DNA of 64,000 nt from Leptospira licerasiae serovar Varillal str. VAR 010 (GCF_000244755.1 NZ_AHOO02000005.1:992001-1056000), one strand, 5' to 3'. Shown: positions 47,546 through 58,558, numbered from the stretch's first letter. Notes: generated by a model not told the origin, from the sequence alone. A program made the numbers and translations.

Positions 47546-49135
47546 ATGAAGATAACCGGAATTTCAAAAGGATTCTTTCTATTTAGCGTATTTTATTTTG
47601 GGATCCTAATTTTACTAAAACCATGGGAGGCGCTTTTTTCGGATCAGTTTTTGAAATACCACCAAGCTTATTCCATGTTCCAATCCGGTTTCAGCACCGA
47701 AAATCTGATCTATCCCTCTTTGGATCTGGATCCTAAATACAGTTATTTTCTTTGGAAGGCCCCAATGGTTTTCCAGATAGGCGACAGAATGATCGGTCAA
47801 TATCCGATCTTTCTCACTCTTCTGATCGCACCTTTTTTAGTTTTCGGATGGGTCCCGATCGTTTCCATTTTGATGGGAATATTCAATCTGATCTCTGCTT
47901 TTATTTTGAGAAGGTTCTGGGATCTCTCCTGGTTCTGGCTGGTATTCACTTTTTTCGGGACTTATATCTTTTTGATGGGCCCCGAACTTTCGGAACATCC
48001 TCCTCTTCTTCTTTTAGAATTAATCGGACTCACTTTCTTTTATAAAACGGAAGATAAGATTTCGAATAAACTGATCGGGGGAATCGCTCTAGGACTTGGT
48101 GTTTGGTTAAGGCTAGAAGTTCTGATCTTCTTTGTAGTCTTCTGGACCGCAGGTTGGATTGCTTTCGGGAAAGATTGGTGGAAAAAATCTTTTTGGTTCT
48201 CTGTATCTTTTTCCTTAGTTGTACTCCTTTTATTCTTATTCCATACTTTGGATTACCAGCATCCGATCGGACCTAGATATTTCCAAAATTTTAATACAGG
48301 AGAAGACCAAGGCACGGTTCTTTCCAGGGCTTTTACGATCCTGATCGGGACTTATTCTATGCCTGGGCTTTTGGTCTATTTGCCTATACTTCTTCCTCTT
48401 CTTTATTTTTTCGTAAAAAGGTCCAAAGAAGGAAAGATCCAAGCGTCATTTTTCCATTTAGGGATCAGCGCTTATGTGTTTGTCATATTGATCGCTTTTT
48501 TAGCCCCGAACGACGGGGTTTCCAATTGGGGACCAAGATATGTAGGACTTGCATTGATCCCATTTGTTTTAGTTTTGAAAGATATTACCGAGGTTTCCGA
48601 ATGGAAACTAGGAAGATCGGGTAAAAATTTAGCGTTTTCCATTTTACTATTTTATTCTTTCGGAATGACCCTTGCAGGTTTTGTGAATTACCAAAGAAGT
48701 TCCAAGGAGATCCGAGCTATCCGCTCCATTTATGTGGATTCCCAGGCTACTAGTTTATTGTTCCTGGACGATGTACTTTGTGGATCTATAGGGCCTTCTT
48801 ATTTCCAAAAAAGAGTATTATGTATTCATAATGAAACTTCCGGGCAAGGAATGGATCATATCGTCTCTTTCCTTTCTAAAAAACATCCGGGCGAAAAAGT
48901 AGGATTTATCTCTTATTCAGACGCTGTGGTGGAATATGCCGCAAAACTTCCCGAGTCCAATAATGTCTTGATGCACAAATATCGCATGAAAGTACTCGCA
49001 GAGGCGGAGATACGTCCCGTTTGGATGGAATTATTCAGTCATGCTTGGAAAGAGAAAGAAGTGAAAACGAAAGGTCTTTGGGAATATCGAGAATACGAAA
49101 TTCCCAAAGAACAAAATGGAATATTAAGAAAATAG
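47546..49135 (+). CDS. LA_3751/LA_3752-type membrane glycosyltransferase (second copy)
   Basis: A 529-residue polytopic membrane protein paralogous to the protein at 12885-14462. It begins with a TM helix and an extracytoplasmic acidic motif ([14 protein letters not shown]), followed by about ten helices and the family landmarks [13 protein letters not shown] and [17 protein letters not shown] use the ATG at 47546; a TTG at 47534 is four codons earlier and slightly nearer a GGGGGA run. It overlaps tail to tail with the GT2 gene by 12 bases. The sugar and acceptor are unknown. Confidence 0.82.
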   Translation: MKITGISKGFFLFSVFYFGILILLKPWEALFSDQFLKYHQAYSMFQSGFSTENLIYPSLDLDPKYSYFLWKAPMVFQIGDRMIGQYPIFLTLLIAPFLVFGWVPIVSILMGIFNLISAFILRRFWDLSWFWLVFTFFGTYIFLMGPELSEHPPLLLLELIGLTFFYKTEDKISNKLIGGIALGLGVWLRLEVLIFFVVFWTAGWIAFGKDWWKKSFWFSVSFSLVVLLLFLFHTLDYQHPIGPRYFQNFNTGEDQGTVLSRAFTILIGTYSMPGLLVYLPILLPLLYFFVKRSKEGKIQASFFHLGISAYVFVILIAFLAPNDGVSNWGPRYVGLALIPFVLVLKDITEVSEWKLGRSGKNLAFSILLFYSFGMTLAGFVNYQRSSKEIRAIRSIYVDSQATSLLFLDDVLCGSIGPSYFQKRVLCIHNETSGQGMDHIVSFLSKKHPGEKVGFISYSDAVVEYAAKLPESNNVLMHKYRMKVLAEAEIRPVWMELFSHAWKEKEVKTKGLWEYREYEIPKEQNGILRK

Positions 49136-49819
49136 ATTGTATCTTAGGATACAATAGATGGCTCTAAATCCGTCTTTCCAACCTATCTTTTTGCCTTCTG
49201 CGTAAGTGCGTCCGTAATAGGAGATCCCTACTTCAAAAATCCGAATGTCCGGAATTTTGGAGATCTTTGCAGTAATCTCAGGTTCGAATCCGAAACGATT
49301 CTCTTTAATATCGATCCCTTGGATCACTTCTCTACGGAATGCTTTATAGCAGGTTTCCATATCGGTCAGATTAATGTTCGTGAACATATTGGAAAGAGTG
49401 GTCAAGAATAGATTTCCGAGTCTATGCCAGTAGTATACGACTCTGTGAGCTCTTCCTCCCATAAATCTGCTTCCGAAAACTACATCCGCTTTTCCCTTGT
49501 AGATCGGATCGATCACATCCGGAATTTCGAACGGATCATATTCCAGATCTGCGTCTTGTACTATGACTATATCACCTTTGGCGGCCTTGAATCCCGTACG
49601 GAGCGCTGCACCTTTTCCCTGGTTTTTTTCGTGGAATACGAGTTGGTCCACCAACTTCTTAAAAGGAGCTGTCTTTAGGAGCTCCCTCGTTCCGTCCGTG
49701 GAAAAATCGTCCACAAGTATGATCTCCTTATCCTTGTAAGGGACCTTTTTTACGGTTTCTAGAATATTTTTGATGGTATGTTTTTCGTTATAACAGGGAA
49801 TTACGATGGAAAGTTTCAT
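49124..49819 (-). CDS. Family 2 glycosyltransferase (dolichol/polyprenol phosphate sugar synthase-like)
   Basis: A 231-residue cytoplasmic GT2 enzyme. [14 protein letters not shown] at the start, VDDFSTDGT (nucleotide-binding Asp), [16 protein letters not shown] and [10 protein letters not shown] (DxD metal site) are the hallmarks of polyprenyl-phosphate hexose synthases. No C-terminal TM helices are present. Such an enzyme would make the lipid-linked sugar used by GT-C transferases like the neighbouring 47546 gene. It overlaps the preceding gene by ATGA. Confidence 0.92.
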   Translation of the reverse strand: MKLSIVIPCYNEKHTIKNILETVKKVPYKDKEIILVDDFSTDGTRELLKTAPFKKLVDQLVFHEKNQGKGAALRTGFKAAKGDIVIVQDADLEYDPFEIPDVIDPIYKGKADVVFGSRFMGGRAHRVVYYWHRLGNLFLTTLSNMFTNINLTDMETCYKAFRREVIQGIDIKENRFGFEPEITAKISKIPDIRIFEVGISYYGRTYAEGKKIGWKDGFRAIYCILRYNLFS

Positions 49820-50610
49820 TTAGCGTCCAGACCGACTAAGTCGCTCATCCGGAAATCCCGGATGATATTTTCGGCTTTAACGATTATTTTTTCCAATGCG
49901 ATGCCGAAAAGTAAATTCTTATACGCTTCCGAAGCTTTCGGATAGTCTCTATCGTTGACTTGTACGGTCATTCTGTCGCTGACCCTGTTTTTCTCCACAC
50001 ATTCCAGCGCTGTCTTTCGGAGAGCAGCGAGTGCTATGCATACTTCTTTCAGAATGTTCTGGGAGTCCCTTTCCATTGCAGATTGATTTCCGTTCGCATC
50101 TAATAAAGCCTTTATATGCTCTGAAATACGAAGAGAAGGCATCCCTCTCTTAGTGACTCCTACCCTTTCGATCATGGAGATACTATCTTGGAAGGCGGAA
50201 TATTCAGGAGTTCCTCTAAATATATGAACTAGGACCGGAAGGTCGGTTTCCGCGAAGGAAGTCATTGCACCGTAAAAATATCTCATTTCCGGTCTGGCTA
50301 ATGGGTGGAAATCCACCCTTTGGTATTTGGAAAGTTTCTCTTCTTGTTCGTCCAGGATACGATTGATCGTTTCTCCCTTGGAGGCGTTCCTTCTTTCCGT
50401 AAGTTCTTTGTGTTTAGTTTTGATCTTTTCCAGAAAGTCCACTTCGTCTTTCAGGAAATTGTCCAGATTTCCCCTATGTTTCAGGGTTTGGATGTAACGA
50501 TCCTCGAAACCTTTGGCGTCGAAAATTTTAGGACTTTGTTTTGCCCCTTCCCGGTATTCGGTTCGGAGTTTTTCTACGATTGTTTTTATCTCTTGATCGC
50601 TAAGTGCCAT
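49816..50610 (-). CDS. Conserved protein of unknown function
   Basis: A 264-residue soluble, mostly helical protein without signal peptide or TM segment. I see no catalytic pattern. Residues 60-100 are coiled-coil-like ([20 protein letters not shown]). It is translated just ahead of the GT2 gene with an ATGA overlap and lies 11 bases after the next unknown gene, so the three form an operon. I do not recognise the family. Confidence 0.75.
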   Translation of the reverse strand: MALSDQEIKTIVEKLRTEYREGAKQSPKIFDAKGFEDRYIQTLKHRGNLDNFLKDEVDFLEKIKTKHKELTERRNASKGETINRILDEQEEKLSKYQRVDFHPLARPEMRYFYGAMTSFAETDLPVLVHIFRGTPEYSAFQDSISMIERVGVTKRGMPSLRISEHIKALLDANGNQSAMERDSQNILKEVCIALAALRKTALECVEKNRVSDRMTVQVNDRDYPKASEAYKNLLFGIALEKIIVKAENIIRDFRMSDLVGLDAK

Positions 50611-50621
50611 GCAAAAGGTTT

Positions 50622-51737
50622 CTATCCTTCGCTATCGGCCCATTTTTGCAAGGAGATAAGTAGGGCTCCTATATCTTCCGAGCAATATAATAATGCACTT
50701 CTGGCGTCCTTATACATCTGCTGTTGGTTATAGGCCACTTGTTTCAGATGGTTTTCGTTTTTAGTATTCAGTACGTTTAAGGCATTCAAGACCATTTTTT
50801 TGAGCTTTCTTGCCAGATCCAAGAGAAGTTCCTGCATTTCCCAGCGGATCACTAGTTTTAATTTTTCCATATCGGAAGTTTTGGACTGTAATGCCTGTTT
50901 ACGATGAGACTCGTATTTTGCCACATAATAGGTGACGGATCTAGGATAAGAAGTCAGCTCTTTGTGATAGTTCAATATCTTATCTAACTTTTGGAAGAAT
51001 TCTATATCGAATTCTCTCCCCAAATTCCCTACTATGTTCTTGTTCTCGGAAGGATCTCCGGTCGCCTCGAAAATTTTAGAATTTCGAATATTGTTTAATA
51101 CGGATTCGATCCTATCCTTTATCTTCTGGAATTGTTGAACGCTATCTTCTATATATTTCGTTTCTCTGTTGGAGCCTGCTTCTATATTTTCTATAAAAAC
51201 CGGAGCATCTTCTTTTCCGGCATTAGTCGCAATTCCTGCATCGGAAATATTCAGGTCAACTTTGGAAAGATCGAATATATCGTTTTGGACAGAATTCATT
51301 CTGGCAGATAGATCCGGACCTTCGGAAGGAGCGATGTCTAATTCTTTTTGAGCGTTAGCTGCAAAAGCAGGTTTTTCGGAATTTGCGGAGCTCGGCTTAC
51401 TATGTTTTGTTTTTTCAGCCAGATGCTCCACCCACTCAGCACTAGGATGTTTGGTACTTTTAAGAAGATTGGATAATTTCTGTAGATCTAAAGGATTGGA
51501 TGTAGCCTTAGGATTTACTCTGCCTAATTTAGGTTTATTCGCTTCCGCTTCGGAAGCTTTTTGAAGAGTGATCCGAATGATTTCCGCTTTTCTGCTCTCT
51601 TTGTTGAAACGAACCGCATAACGGTTCCCGTTCCTGTCCAAATATTTGGTCCCTAATTGAGCCAAAGAAAGTTTATTAGGATCGATCTCGTCGATCGAGT
51701 TCACAATGATATAGTCTTGTGCTTGTCTAGATATCAT
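50622..51737 (-). CDS. Protein of unknown function (coiled-coil)
   Basis: A 371-residue protein from the ATG at 51737 (AAGGA eight bases upstream); a start 12 codons earlier has no ribosome site. The N-terminus (MISRQAQDYIIVNSIDEIDP) leads to a small beta domain (ldrngnryavrf-like), then a low-complexity Ala/Pro/Ser/Asn segment (about 75-160), then a long helical C-terminal half (FQKIKDRIESVLNNIRNSK, DMEKLKLVIRWEMQELLLD). No family recognised. Adjacent to another unknown gene and the GT2 gene on the same strand. Confidence 0.72.
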   Translation of the reverse strand: MISRQAQDYIIVNSIDEIDPNKLSLAQLGTKYLDRNGNRYAVRFNKESRKAEIIRITLQKASEAEANKPKLGRVNPKATSNPLDLQKLSNLLKSTKHPSAEWVEHLAEKTKHSKPSSANSEKPAFAANAQKELDIAPSEGPDLSARMNSVQNDIFDLSKVDLNISDAGIATNAGKEDAPVFIENIEAGSNRETKYIEDSVQQFQKIKDRIESVLNNIRNSKIFEATGDPSENKNIVGNLGREFDIEFFQKLDKILNYHKELTSYPRSVTYYVAKYESHRKQALQSKTSDMEKLKLVIRWEMQELLLDLARKLKKMVLNALNVLNTKNENHLKQVAYNQQQMYKDARSALLYCSEDIGALLISLQKWADSEG

Positions 51738-51911
51738 GCGATGCGTCCTTGGATATCCTAATAGGACGAACAATTAATTTCCAATCTTTCGGATTACAAA
51801 AAATAGGAGTAAAATCCTTCTAAGCAAAGCAAAAAATTCTTCATAATCTTAGTTTAGTAAATTTATTTCAGATATACCTCGTTTAAGGTAGAAGTCCGGT
51901 TTAATGCCAAT

Positions 51912-51927
51912 TGTTGGAACTCCAACA
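51912..51927. repeat. Palindrome related to 844-861
   Basis: TGTTGGA-AC-TCCAACA has perfect 7-base arms and shares those arms with the 18-base palindrome at 844-861. It is in non-coding DNA upstream of rpsT. Confidence 0.65.
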
Positions 51928-52053
51928 TGGAGATTGCTCTAGTCATTATTTAAGAACAAATAACGCAATCTTCAAATTCGAAGTCGATGCCGACAGAAAA
52001 GAACGGTTCTTCTGCTTAATCGCCGAGACTTGGGCGGATCTTTATGCGACAGC

Positions 52054-52095
52054 GATCGTAGCGGAAATCCCGCGAAGCGGATTGGAGCGTAGAGC
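52054..52095. repeat. Dispersed GC-rich intergenic repeat (copy 2)
   Basis: Forty-two bases match 12425-12466 with four mismatches; the first 20 bases (GATCGTAGCGGAAATCCCGC) are identical. The following GCGACGCGAGC and AGCGAAGCGAGTCGC stretch continues a GC-rich, hairpin-forming block. Confidence 0.75.
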
Positions 52096-52215
52096 GCGAC
52101 GCGAGCAAAGCGAAGCGAGTCGCCCTTCATTCGAACAAAAGACGTAAAAGCTCGTTGACAGGCTGCCTGGGTACGAAAATCTGGGTTTAATCCCTTTAAT
52201 AGGAAGTAGAGATCC

Positions 52216-52485
52216 TTGGCGAATATTAAATCTTCAGAAAAAGATATCCGTAGAACGAAACGCAGAAATGCGGCGAATTCTCAAAACAGGAATCGCCTTA
52301 GGACCCAAGCTAAAAAGATCCTAAAAGCGCTCCAAGACGGAGAGAAAGACTCCTTAAAATCTTTGTTCAGTCAATATTCTTCTCTTCTGGACAAAGCTGC
52401 GAAAACCAACCTGATCCACTCTAGAAATGCTGACCGCAAAAAGAGTCGGATGGCATTGCGTATCAATCAGGCTGCAACCGCATAA
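52216..52485 (+). CDS. rpsT: 30S ribosomal protein S20
   Basis: An 89-residue S20: Lys/Arg-rich helices with the family start ANIKSSEKDIRRTKRRNAAN and C-terminal NADRKKSRMALRIN. The start codon is TTG at 52216, and no ATG is available. E. coli rpsT also starts at TTG, where the weak codon is part of translational autoregulation; a similar control here is plausible. It is followed by tRNA-Val 16 bases downstream. Confidence 0.96.
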   Translation: MANIKSSEKDIRRTKRRNAANSQNRNRLRTQAKKILKALQDGEKDSLKSLFSQYSSLLDKAAKTNLIHSRNADRKKSRMALRINQAATA

Positions 52486-52501
52486 TAACCGTAATAATAA
52501 C

Positions 52502-52574
<73 letters not shown>

Positions 52575-52611
52575 TGTTCTCATCCCAATTCATAAAACAT
52601 TCCCCGGAATC

Positions 52612-54003
52612 ATGGCTCTAAATCATCAAAAACCTGTCTTCCAACACCCGGATTTGATGGTTTCTGTATCCGGAATCCGGGGAATCATTCCCACCGGATT
52701 AAGCCCTGACGTCATTTTCCATTCACTTATGGCCTTTGGGTCCAGACTCAAAGGAAATTCAGTCGTTATCGGAAGAGATTCTCGTCCGAGCGGCGCTTAT
52801 ATAGAAAATATCGCGATCGGGATCATGCTCGCAATGGGCAAAAATGTGATCCGTTTGGGGATTGTTCCAACTCCAACTGTCAAGGCAGTTGTGGCTCAGT
52901 CTGGAGCTGCCGGCGGGATCATGATCTCTGCTTCTCATAACCCGGTGATCTGGAATGCATTTAAATTTATAGGACCTGGCGGATTTTTTACCAATGCGCA
53001 GGATTTGGAAGGTCTCTTGGATCTTGTCCGAAAAGAGGACTACAAACCTTTCCAATTCAAACCGAATACCGATGTAGAAGATGGGACCGACAGGATCCAA
53101 GCACATATCGACTCAGTTTTGGCCCGAGTGGATGTTTCCGCCATCAAACGTAAAAAGTTTACCGTATTTTTGGACGCTGTTAACGGCGGTGGAAGTTTCG
53201 TTTTACCCGAATTGTTAAGGCGCTTGGGTTGTAAGGTAATTTTGCAACATTGTACTCCTGATGGAACGTTTCCTCGTCCGCCAGAGCCTACACCTGAGGC
53301 GCTTAAACAATCTTCTCGTCTGATCAAAAAATCCAAAGCAGATATAGGTTTCGCTTTGGACCCTGACGCGGATAGACTTGTAGTTTTATCTCCTAAAAAG
53401 GGAGCTATCTCGGAAGAATTAACTCTTCCGCTTAGCTTTATGTCCTACCTTGCTTATAATTCGATTCCTAAGAAGGCATCGATCACCGTGAACCTCTCCA
53501 CAAGTTTTGTGAACGATTGGGTCGCAGATTCCGTTGGAATTCCGACTTATCGATCTAAGGTGGGAGAAGCGAACGTTGTGGCAGAAATGATACACCGTAA
53601 GTCTGTTTTTGGTGGAGAAGGGAACGGAGGAGTCATCGATCCGGCGATCCCTTCTTTCGGAAGAGACTCTCTTTCCGGGGTGGCTCATATACTGAATCTG
53701 CTTGCCCTAAAGGGGGAAGATGCTGAAACTGTGATAGGTAGTCTTCCTGCGGTCCATATGCGCAAGATCGCCTATAAGATCGCAGGGCAGAAGACGGAGC
53801 AGATTTATTCTAAGTTTCGCAGCGCCTTCTCCGAATATAAAGAAGATTCGAGAGACGGTTTACGTTTAGCAAACCAGGACTCTTGGATACATATTCGACC
53901 TTCGAATACCGAGCCGATCCTCCGGTTGATTGGAGAGGCCAGAACCAAAAAGGATCTGGAATCCCTTTTAAATAAAGCCGGAAAGATCATGGAGAATTCA
54001 TAA
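52612..54003 (+). CDS. glmM: Phosphoglucosamine mutase
   Basis: A 463-residue alpha-D-phosphohexomutase. SGIRGIIPTGL near the start, the phosphoserine loop IMISASHNP (Ser108), the Mg loop DPDADRL and the C-terminal RPSNTEPILRLIGEA sugar-phosphate loop are intact. ManB/PgcA-type mutases look alike, but glmS directly downstream (three-base gap) identifies it as GlmM, converting GlcN-6-P to GlcN-1-P for UDP-GlcNAc. Confidence 0.9.
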   Translation: MALNHQKPVFQHPDLMVSVSGIRGIIPTGLSPDVIFHSLMAFGSRLKGNSVVIGRDSRPSGAYIENIAIGIMLAMGKNVIRLGIVPTPTVKAVVAQSGAAGGIMISASHNPVIWNAFKFIGPGGFFTNAQDLEGLLDLVRKEDYKPFQFKPNTDVEDGTDRIQAHIDSVLARVDVSAIKRKKFTVFLDAVNGGGSFVLPELLRRLGCKVILQHCTPDGTFPRPPEPTPEALKQSSRLIKKSKADIGFALDPDADRLVVLSPKKGAISEELTLPLSFMSYLAYNSIPKKASITVNLSTSFVNDWVADSVGIPTYRSKVGEANVVAEMIHRKSVFGGEGNGGVIDPAIPSFGRDSLSGVAHILNLLALKGEDAETVIGSLPAVHMRKIAYKIAGQKTEQIYSKFRSAFSEYKEDSRDGLRLANQDSWIHIRPSNTEPILRLIGEARTKKDLESLLNKAGKIMENS

Positions 54004-54006
54004 TAT

Positions 54007-55839
54007 ATGTGTGGAATCGTAGGATACGCTGGCGATAAGAACGTAGAATCCGTACTCATAGTAGGGCTCATCGGTTTGGAGTATCGTGGATACGATTCGG
54101 CCGGTATCGCGGTCCTGGACAAGGGAGAGATCCAAGTCCGTAAACAAAAAGGCAAAATTAAGGATCTGGAAAATTACCTAAAGGAACATCCGATCCGAGG
54201 TAATGTCGGGATCGGCCATACTCGCTGGGCCACTCATGGCGAACCGAATCAGATCAACGCTCACCCTCATACAGATTCCAAATCTACCGTTGCAGTAGTT
54301 CATAACGGGATCATAGAAAATTACTCGGAACTCAGACAAGAGCTCAAACAAAAAGGTTTCGTATTCCATAGTATGACGGATACCGAAGTCATTCCCAATC
54401 TTTTGGCTGAGAGCAGAAAAAGAGGATTATCCAACAGAGAAGCCTTTTTAGAATTATTTAATAGAGTTCATGGCAAATGGGCAATTGCAGCCGTGTTCGA
54501 CAACGAGCCGGATCGTGTGTATTTCGCACAAGACGGAGCGCCTTTACTATTAGGAAAAGGTAAGGAAGAATATTATCTAGCTTCAGATATTTCTCCTCTT
54601 ACTAGGAATTGTAGAGAAGTTTATTATATCAACTCCAAAGAATGGGGATACTTTACAAAAACTGAATGTAAGATCTTCGGATTCGACGGCTCCGAAAAAG
54701 AATTCGAATTTAAGACCCAAGATATCAAGTTTGAGGACGTGGACAAGGGCGGTTATCCTCATTTTATGATCAAGGAGATCCATGAGCAACCGGGGATCTT
54801 CCGTAGGATCATCCAATCCCGTATCAGCGAAAGTGGAGAGATAGAATTTCCTGAGAGTACAATCTCCAGAGAGATGATGTCCAAAGTAAATCGGATCATT
54901 ATCCAAGCTGCAGGGACCAGTTATTATGCAGGAATGCTCGGAAAACATTATTTGGAGAATTTCGCAAAGATCCAAACAGATACTGAAACTTCTTCCGAGT
55001 TTCGTTATAGAAATCCTGTAGTCGAAGGCGATACTCTGATCGTGGGGATTTCTCAGTCCGGAGAAACTGCGGATACTCTTGCCTCTCTCTTGGAAGCAAA
55101 AGCAAAGTTCATCAAAGTACTTTCTTTGGTGAATAATGTGAACTCTACGATCGCAAGAGAATCGGATTCATTCATCAGAACGGATGCTGGACCTGAGATA
55201 GGTGTCGCGAGTACAAAAGCATTTACCGCGCAGGTAATCAACCTTCTTCTTTTTTCATTATATGTGGCTCGTTTGAAATGGATCGTTTCCGACGAAGAAT
55301 TGAAAACCCTCTTGGAAGAGATCCGACTTCTTCCGGGTAAAATGGAAAGGATCTTAGCTCAGGCTCATATACTGGAAACTTGGGCCGCGGATTTTACTAA
55401 GACCAAAGACTTTGTATTCTTAGGTAGGACTTACAACCATCCGGTAGCCTTAGAAGGTGCTTTAAAATTAAAAGAGGTCTCTTATATCCATGCTTCCGGT
55501 TATGCGGGTGGGGAATTCAAACACGGACCGATTGCGCTGATTACGAACGAAGTGCCGGTTGTATGTATCGCGACCAAATCAGAAATTTATAGCAAAATGC
55601 TTTCCAATATTCAGGAAATCAAAGCCCGAAACGGTATTATTATCTCTATCGTAACGGAAGGGGATAGGGAGGCAAAAGAGCTTTCGGACTACTGTTTTGA
55701 AGTTCCGGACTGTCCGGAAATTTTAAGTCCGATCCTGAATGTTCTTCCTCTCCAACTTCTGGCCTATTATTCTGCCGTGGCTAGGGGTTGTCCTCCGGAC
55801 CAACCTAGAAACCTAGCGAAGTCCGTCACAGTGGAGTAG
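54007..55839 (+). CDS. glmS: Glucosamine-6-phosphate synthase (isomerizing)
   Basis: A 610-residue enzyme making GlcN-6-P from fructose-6-P and glutamine. The N-terminal glutamine amidotransferase begins MCGIVGYAGD (nucleophile Cys2 after Met removal), with GHTRWATHG and NGIIENY. Two SIS isomerase domains follow (GTSYYAGMLGKHY, SQSGETADT; then LGRTYNHPVALEGALKLKE and the C-terminal PRNLAKSVTVE). It sits between glmM and the beta-helix gene, with which it overlaps by one base (TAGTG). Confidence 0.97.
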   Translation: MCGIVGYAGDKNVESVLIVGLIGLEYRGYDSAGIAVLDKGEIQVRKQKGKIKDLENYLKEHPIRGNVGIGHTRWATHGEPNQINAHPHTDSKSTVAVVHNGIIENYSELRQELKQKGFVFHSMTDTEVIPNLLAESRKRGLSNREAFLELFNRVHGKWAIAAVFDNEPDRVYFAQDGAPLLLGKGKEEYYLASDISPLTRNCREVYYINSKEWGYFTKTECKIFGFDGSEKEFEFKTQDIKFEDVDKGGYPHFMIKEIHEQPGIFRRIIQSRISESGEIEFPESTISREMMSKVNRIIIQAAGTSYYAGMLGKHYLENFAKIQTDTETSSEFRYRNPVVEGDTLIVGISQSGETADTLASLLEAKAKFIKVLSLVNNVNSTIARESDSFIRTDAGPEIGVASTKAFTAQVINLLLFSLYVARLKWIVSDEELKTLLEEIRLLPGKMERILAQAHILETWAADFTKTKDFVFLGRTYNHPVALEGALKLKEVSYIHASGYAGGEFKHGPIALITNEVPVVCIATKSEIYSKMLSNIQEIKARNGIIISIVTEGDREAKELSDYCFEVPDCPEILSPILNVLPLQLLAYYSAVARGCPPDQPRNLAKSVTVE

Positions 55840-56888
55840 TGAGCGTGGGCAGAATTCAGAGAATTTGGATCGACGAGAGGGAAACTCCTCCTGGTTTGGG
55901 AGCCTTGACCAGGATTCGATCTTTCTCGGAGATTCGAGACGGGGTTTTGACCCCTCTCCAACGTTTAAGAGAGCAATATCCTGACGCAAAGATACTCTAC
56001 TCAAACTCTAATTCAGCCTTTCAAAAAACATTCTTCGAAAGAAATCCTAAAATATCGGAATACGACGACAAAGACGTGGACTTGATCATTCGTCCCGAGG
56101 AATTTCTGCCGTGGAAATCCTTAGAGTCTGTAGGAAAGAACATTGTCCTGGATTTGGAAAATCATAAGGACCTACGTAAATGGGCTCGTAAGCTCAAGGT
56201 AAAGTCCGGGGATTTCCAAGTAGTAGGAAAGTCCAAACACGTTCATATTCATCCTTCCGCTAAAATTTATCCGGGTGTGGTCATAGACGTAACTTCAGGA
56301 CCTGTGATCATAGACAAGGACGTAAAAGTAACTTCTTTTAGCTTTTTAGAAGGTCCGTTGTACATAGGCCAAGGCACTCATGTGGACAATGCACGCATCA
56401 CAGGGAACACTTCTATAGGGAACGTCTGCAGGATAGGCGGAGAAGTAGGCGATAGCATTATATTAGATTTTACGAATAAACATCACGAAGGATTTTTGGG
56501 ACATTCCGTTGTGGGAAGCTGGGTCAACCTGGGTGCATTATCCACCACCTCCGATCTTAAGAATAACTACGGTGTGGTCAAGATCAGAGAAGAGCATACG
56601 GAGATCACTACAGGTTCCATCAAATTCGGTTCTATCATCGGGGATTTTTCCAAGATAGGGATCGGAGTGATGTTGAATACCGGGACAGTGATAGACTTCG
56701 GATGTAATGTGGTCTCTTCTAGAGCAAGCGGATATATTCCTCCTTTTTTATGGGCGGACGGACAACCATATATCTTGGATCTATTCCTACGGGACTCCCG
56801 CAAGATCATGGCAAGAAGGAACAGAGAGCTTTCTCATTCCGAATCGGAACTTATTAGAATTTTATACGAAACCAAGGTCCGGAAATAA
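55839..56888 (+). CDS. GlmU-like left-handed beta-helix protein (putative acetyltransferase)
   Basis: A 349-residue protein. Residues about 1-125 are a degenerate nucleotidyltransferase-like domain without the G-x-G-T-R-M loop. Residues about 130-325 form hexapeptide repeats of a left-handed beta-helix, resembling the GlmU C-terminal acetyltransferase: HHEGFLGHSVVGSWVNLGAL and STTSDLKNNYGVV align with the GlmU His/Asn region. It belongs to the NTP_transf_4-type GlmU relatives seen in Bacteroidetes. Position directly behind glmM-glmS and the loss of the acetyltransferase half from the glmU at 17637 suggest it acetylates GlcN-1-P. Starts at GTG overlapping the glmS stop. Confidence 0.85.
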   Translation: MSVGRIQRIWIDERETPPGLGALTRIRSFSEIRDGVLTPLQRLREQYPDAKILYSNSNSAFQKTFFERNPKISEYDDKDVDLIIRPEEFLPWKSLESVGKNIVLDLENHKDLRKWARKLKVKSGDFQVVGKSKHVHIHPSAKIYPGVVIDVTSGPVIIDKDVKVTSFSFLEGPLYIGQGTHVDNARITGNTSIGNVCRIGGEVGDSIILDFTNKHHEGFLGHSVVGSWVNLGALSTTSDLKNNYGVVKIREEHTEITTGSIKFGSIIGDFSKIGIGVMLNTGTVIDFGCNVVSSRASGYIPPFLWADGQPYILDLFLRDSRKIMARRNRELSHSESELIRILYETKVRK

Positions 56889-56906
56889 AAAAGGACCGGA
56901 GGCTCC

Positions 56907-58514
56907 ATGGAAGTTTTGGAATCGCGTATTAGTACGTCTTCCCCTGAATATAAAGAGAATTTTAAAGACCTTTCAGAGAAGGTCGCGGATTTACGTAAAC
57001 TTCTCCAAAAAGCCGGACAAGGCGGAGGAGAAAAATCCATCCAGAAACATAAGAGCAGAGGAAAGCTCACTGCAAGAGAAAGGATCCAAGGATTGATCGA
57101 TCCGAATACTCCTTTCTTGGAATTCTCCGCTTTGGCCGGGGAGAAGGTTTACGCGGACGATGTTCCTTCTGCAGGTATCGTAACCGGAATCGGAAAAATT
57201 TCCGGAACTCCTTGTGTGATCGTTGCAAACGATGCCACAGTAAAGGGCGGCACCTATTATCCTCTCACTGTCAAAAAACATATCCGTGCTCAAGAGATCG
57301 CGTTAGAGAATCGTCTTCCTTGTGTATATTTGGTGGATTCCGGCGGGGCATTTCTTCCGATGCAGGACGATGTATTCCCTGATAAATGGCATTTCGGTAG
57401 GATCTTTTATAACCAGGCAAATCTTTCCAGAGTAGGGATCCCTCAGATCTCTGTCGTAATGGGAAGTTGCACTGCGGGCGGCGCTTATATCCCTGCGATG
57501 TCCGACGAATCTGTGATCGTAAAAGGAAACGGGACCATCTTTTTAGGAGGGCCTCCTCTTGTAAAAGCGGCAACTGGAGAAATTGTCACTCCGGAAGAAT
57601 TGGGTGGGGCTGACGTTCACTGTAGGATCTCAGGAGTGACCGATCATTATGCGGAGAATGATCCACATGCATTGGAGATCGCTAGGCATATCGTCTCTAG
57701 CCTAGGAGCAAGGGCGAAGAAGTTAGAAGACCAGATCTATTACGAAGAACCTCTTTATCCCGCAGAAGAAATTTATGGGATCATCCAGAAAGATATCCGC
57801 AAACCGTACGATGTAAGAGAAGTGATCGCAAGGGTAGTGGACGGATCCAGATTCCAAGAATTCAAAAAATATTATGGAACTACCATTGTTACCGGCTTTG
57901 CGAATATATACGGAAAGACAGTAGGTATCATTGCAAACAACGGAGTTTTATTCTCCGAAAGTTCTTTGAAGGCAGCTCATTTCATCCAGCTTTGTAACCA
58001 AAGGGAGATCCCTTTACTCTTCCTACAAAACATCACAGGTTTTATGGTAGGGAAGAAGTATGAAAACTCTGGGATCGCGAAAGACGGCGCCAAAATGGTA
58101 AACGCAGTCTCCACTTCCGTTGTTCCAAAATACACTGTGGTGATCGGCGGCTCCTACGGAGCGGGAAATTACGGAATGTGCGGCCGGGCATTCGGACCTA
58201 GATTCTTATGGATGTGGCCAAACGCTCGAATTTCCGTGATGGGAGGTGAACAGGCTGCAAATGTTCTTCTCACAGTAAAACAGGAACAATTGGAGAAGGA
58301 AGGAAGATCTCTCTCCGATGCGGAACAGGCAGAGTTCAAAAGACCTATATTAGAAGATTATGATAATCGTTCTTCTTGTATCTATTCTACTGCAAGACTT
58401 TGGGACGATGGTGTCTTGGATCCTGCCCGTACGAGGGAAGCTTTAGGTTTGGCATTGTATTCCGATCTTTCCCCTAAAGGTATAGAGCCTTCTTACGCGA
58501 TCTTCCGGATGTGA
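56907..58514 (+). CDS. mccB: Acyl-CoA carboxylase beta subunit (methylcrotonyl-CoA type)
   Basis: A 535-residue carboxyltransferase (biotin-dependent). The N half has [19 protein letters not shown] and the CoA-side [12 protein letters not shown]; the core segment [19 protein letters not shown] and [16 protein letters not shown] are typical of methylcrotonyl-CoA or geranyl-CoA carboxylase beta chains; the C half has [20 protein letters not shown] and [16 protein letters not shown]. The length is right for MCC beta. The biotin-carrying alpha subunit is not in the window. MCC acts in leucine catabolism, so this is assigned as mccB with moderate certainty over PCC. Confidence 0.85.
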   Translation: MEVLESRISTSSPEYKENFKDLSEKVADLRKLLQKAGQGGGEKSIQKHKSRGKLTARERIQGLIDPNTPFLEFSALAGEKVYADDVPSAGIVTGIGKISGTPCVIVANDATVKGGTYYPLTVKKHIRAQEIALENRLPCVYLVDSGGAFLPMQDDVFPDKWHFGRIFYNQANLSRVGIPQISVVMGSCTAGGAYIPAMSDESVIVKGNGTIFLGGPPLVKAATGEIVTPEELGGADVHCRISGVTDHYAENDPHALEIARHIVSSLGARAKKLEDQIYYEEPLYPAEEIYGIIQKDIRKPYDVREVIARVVDGSRFQEFKKYYGTTIVTGFANIYGKTVGIIANNGVLFSESSLKAAHFIQLCNQREIPLLFLQNITGFMVGKKYENSGIAKDGAKMVNAVSTSVVPKYTVVIGGSYGAGNYGMCGRAFGPRFLWMWPNARISVMGGEQAANVLLTVKQEQLEKEGRSLSDAEQAEFKRPILEDYDNRSSCIYSTARLWDDGVLDPARTREALGLALYSDLSPKGIEPSYAIFRM

Positions 58515-58537
58515 TTTTTCTTCCGAAAGATTGGTAC

Positions 58538-58558
58538 CTAAGTATAGGTTTTCACTTT
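58538..58558. repeat. 21-nt element shared with 43368-43388 (copy 2)
   Basis: CTAAGTATAGGTTTTCACTTT differs from 43368-43388 by one base and is on the same strand. It lies 24 bases after the mccB stop. Its function is unknown. Confidence 0.6.

Larger units (their letters stand above)
51738..52215. other. Intergenic region with repeats, no gene
   Basis: About 480 bases ahead of rpsT without a convincing gene. It holds a palindrome at 51912-51927 and a dispersed GC-rich repeat at 52054-52095. A 78-codon open frame (51911-52147) runs straight through both repeats, so I treat it as spurious. The rpsT promoter is presumably in the last 100 bases. Confidence 0.6.

Noticed and set aside
51911..52147. 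78-residue open frame on the plus strand
   Set aside because: It is built from the intergenic repeats at 51912 and 52054; the peptide containing IVAEIP recurs from the copy at 12425, which also is not a gene.
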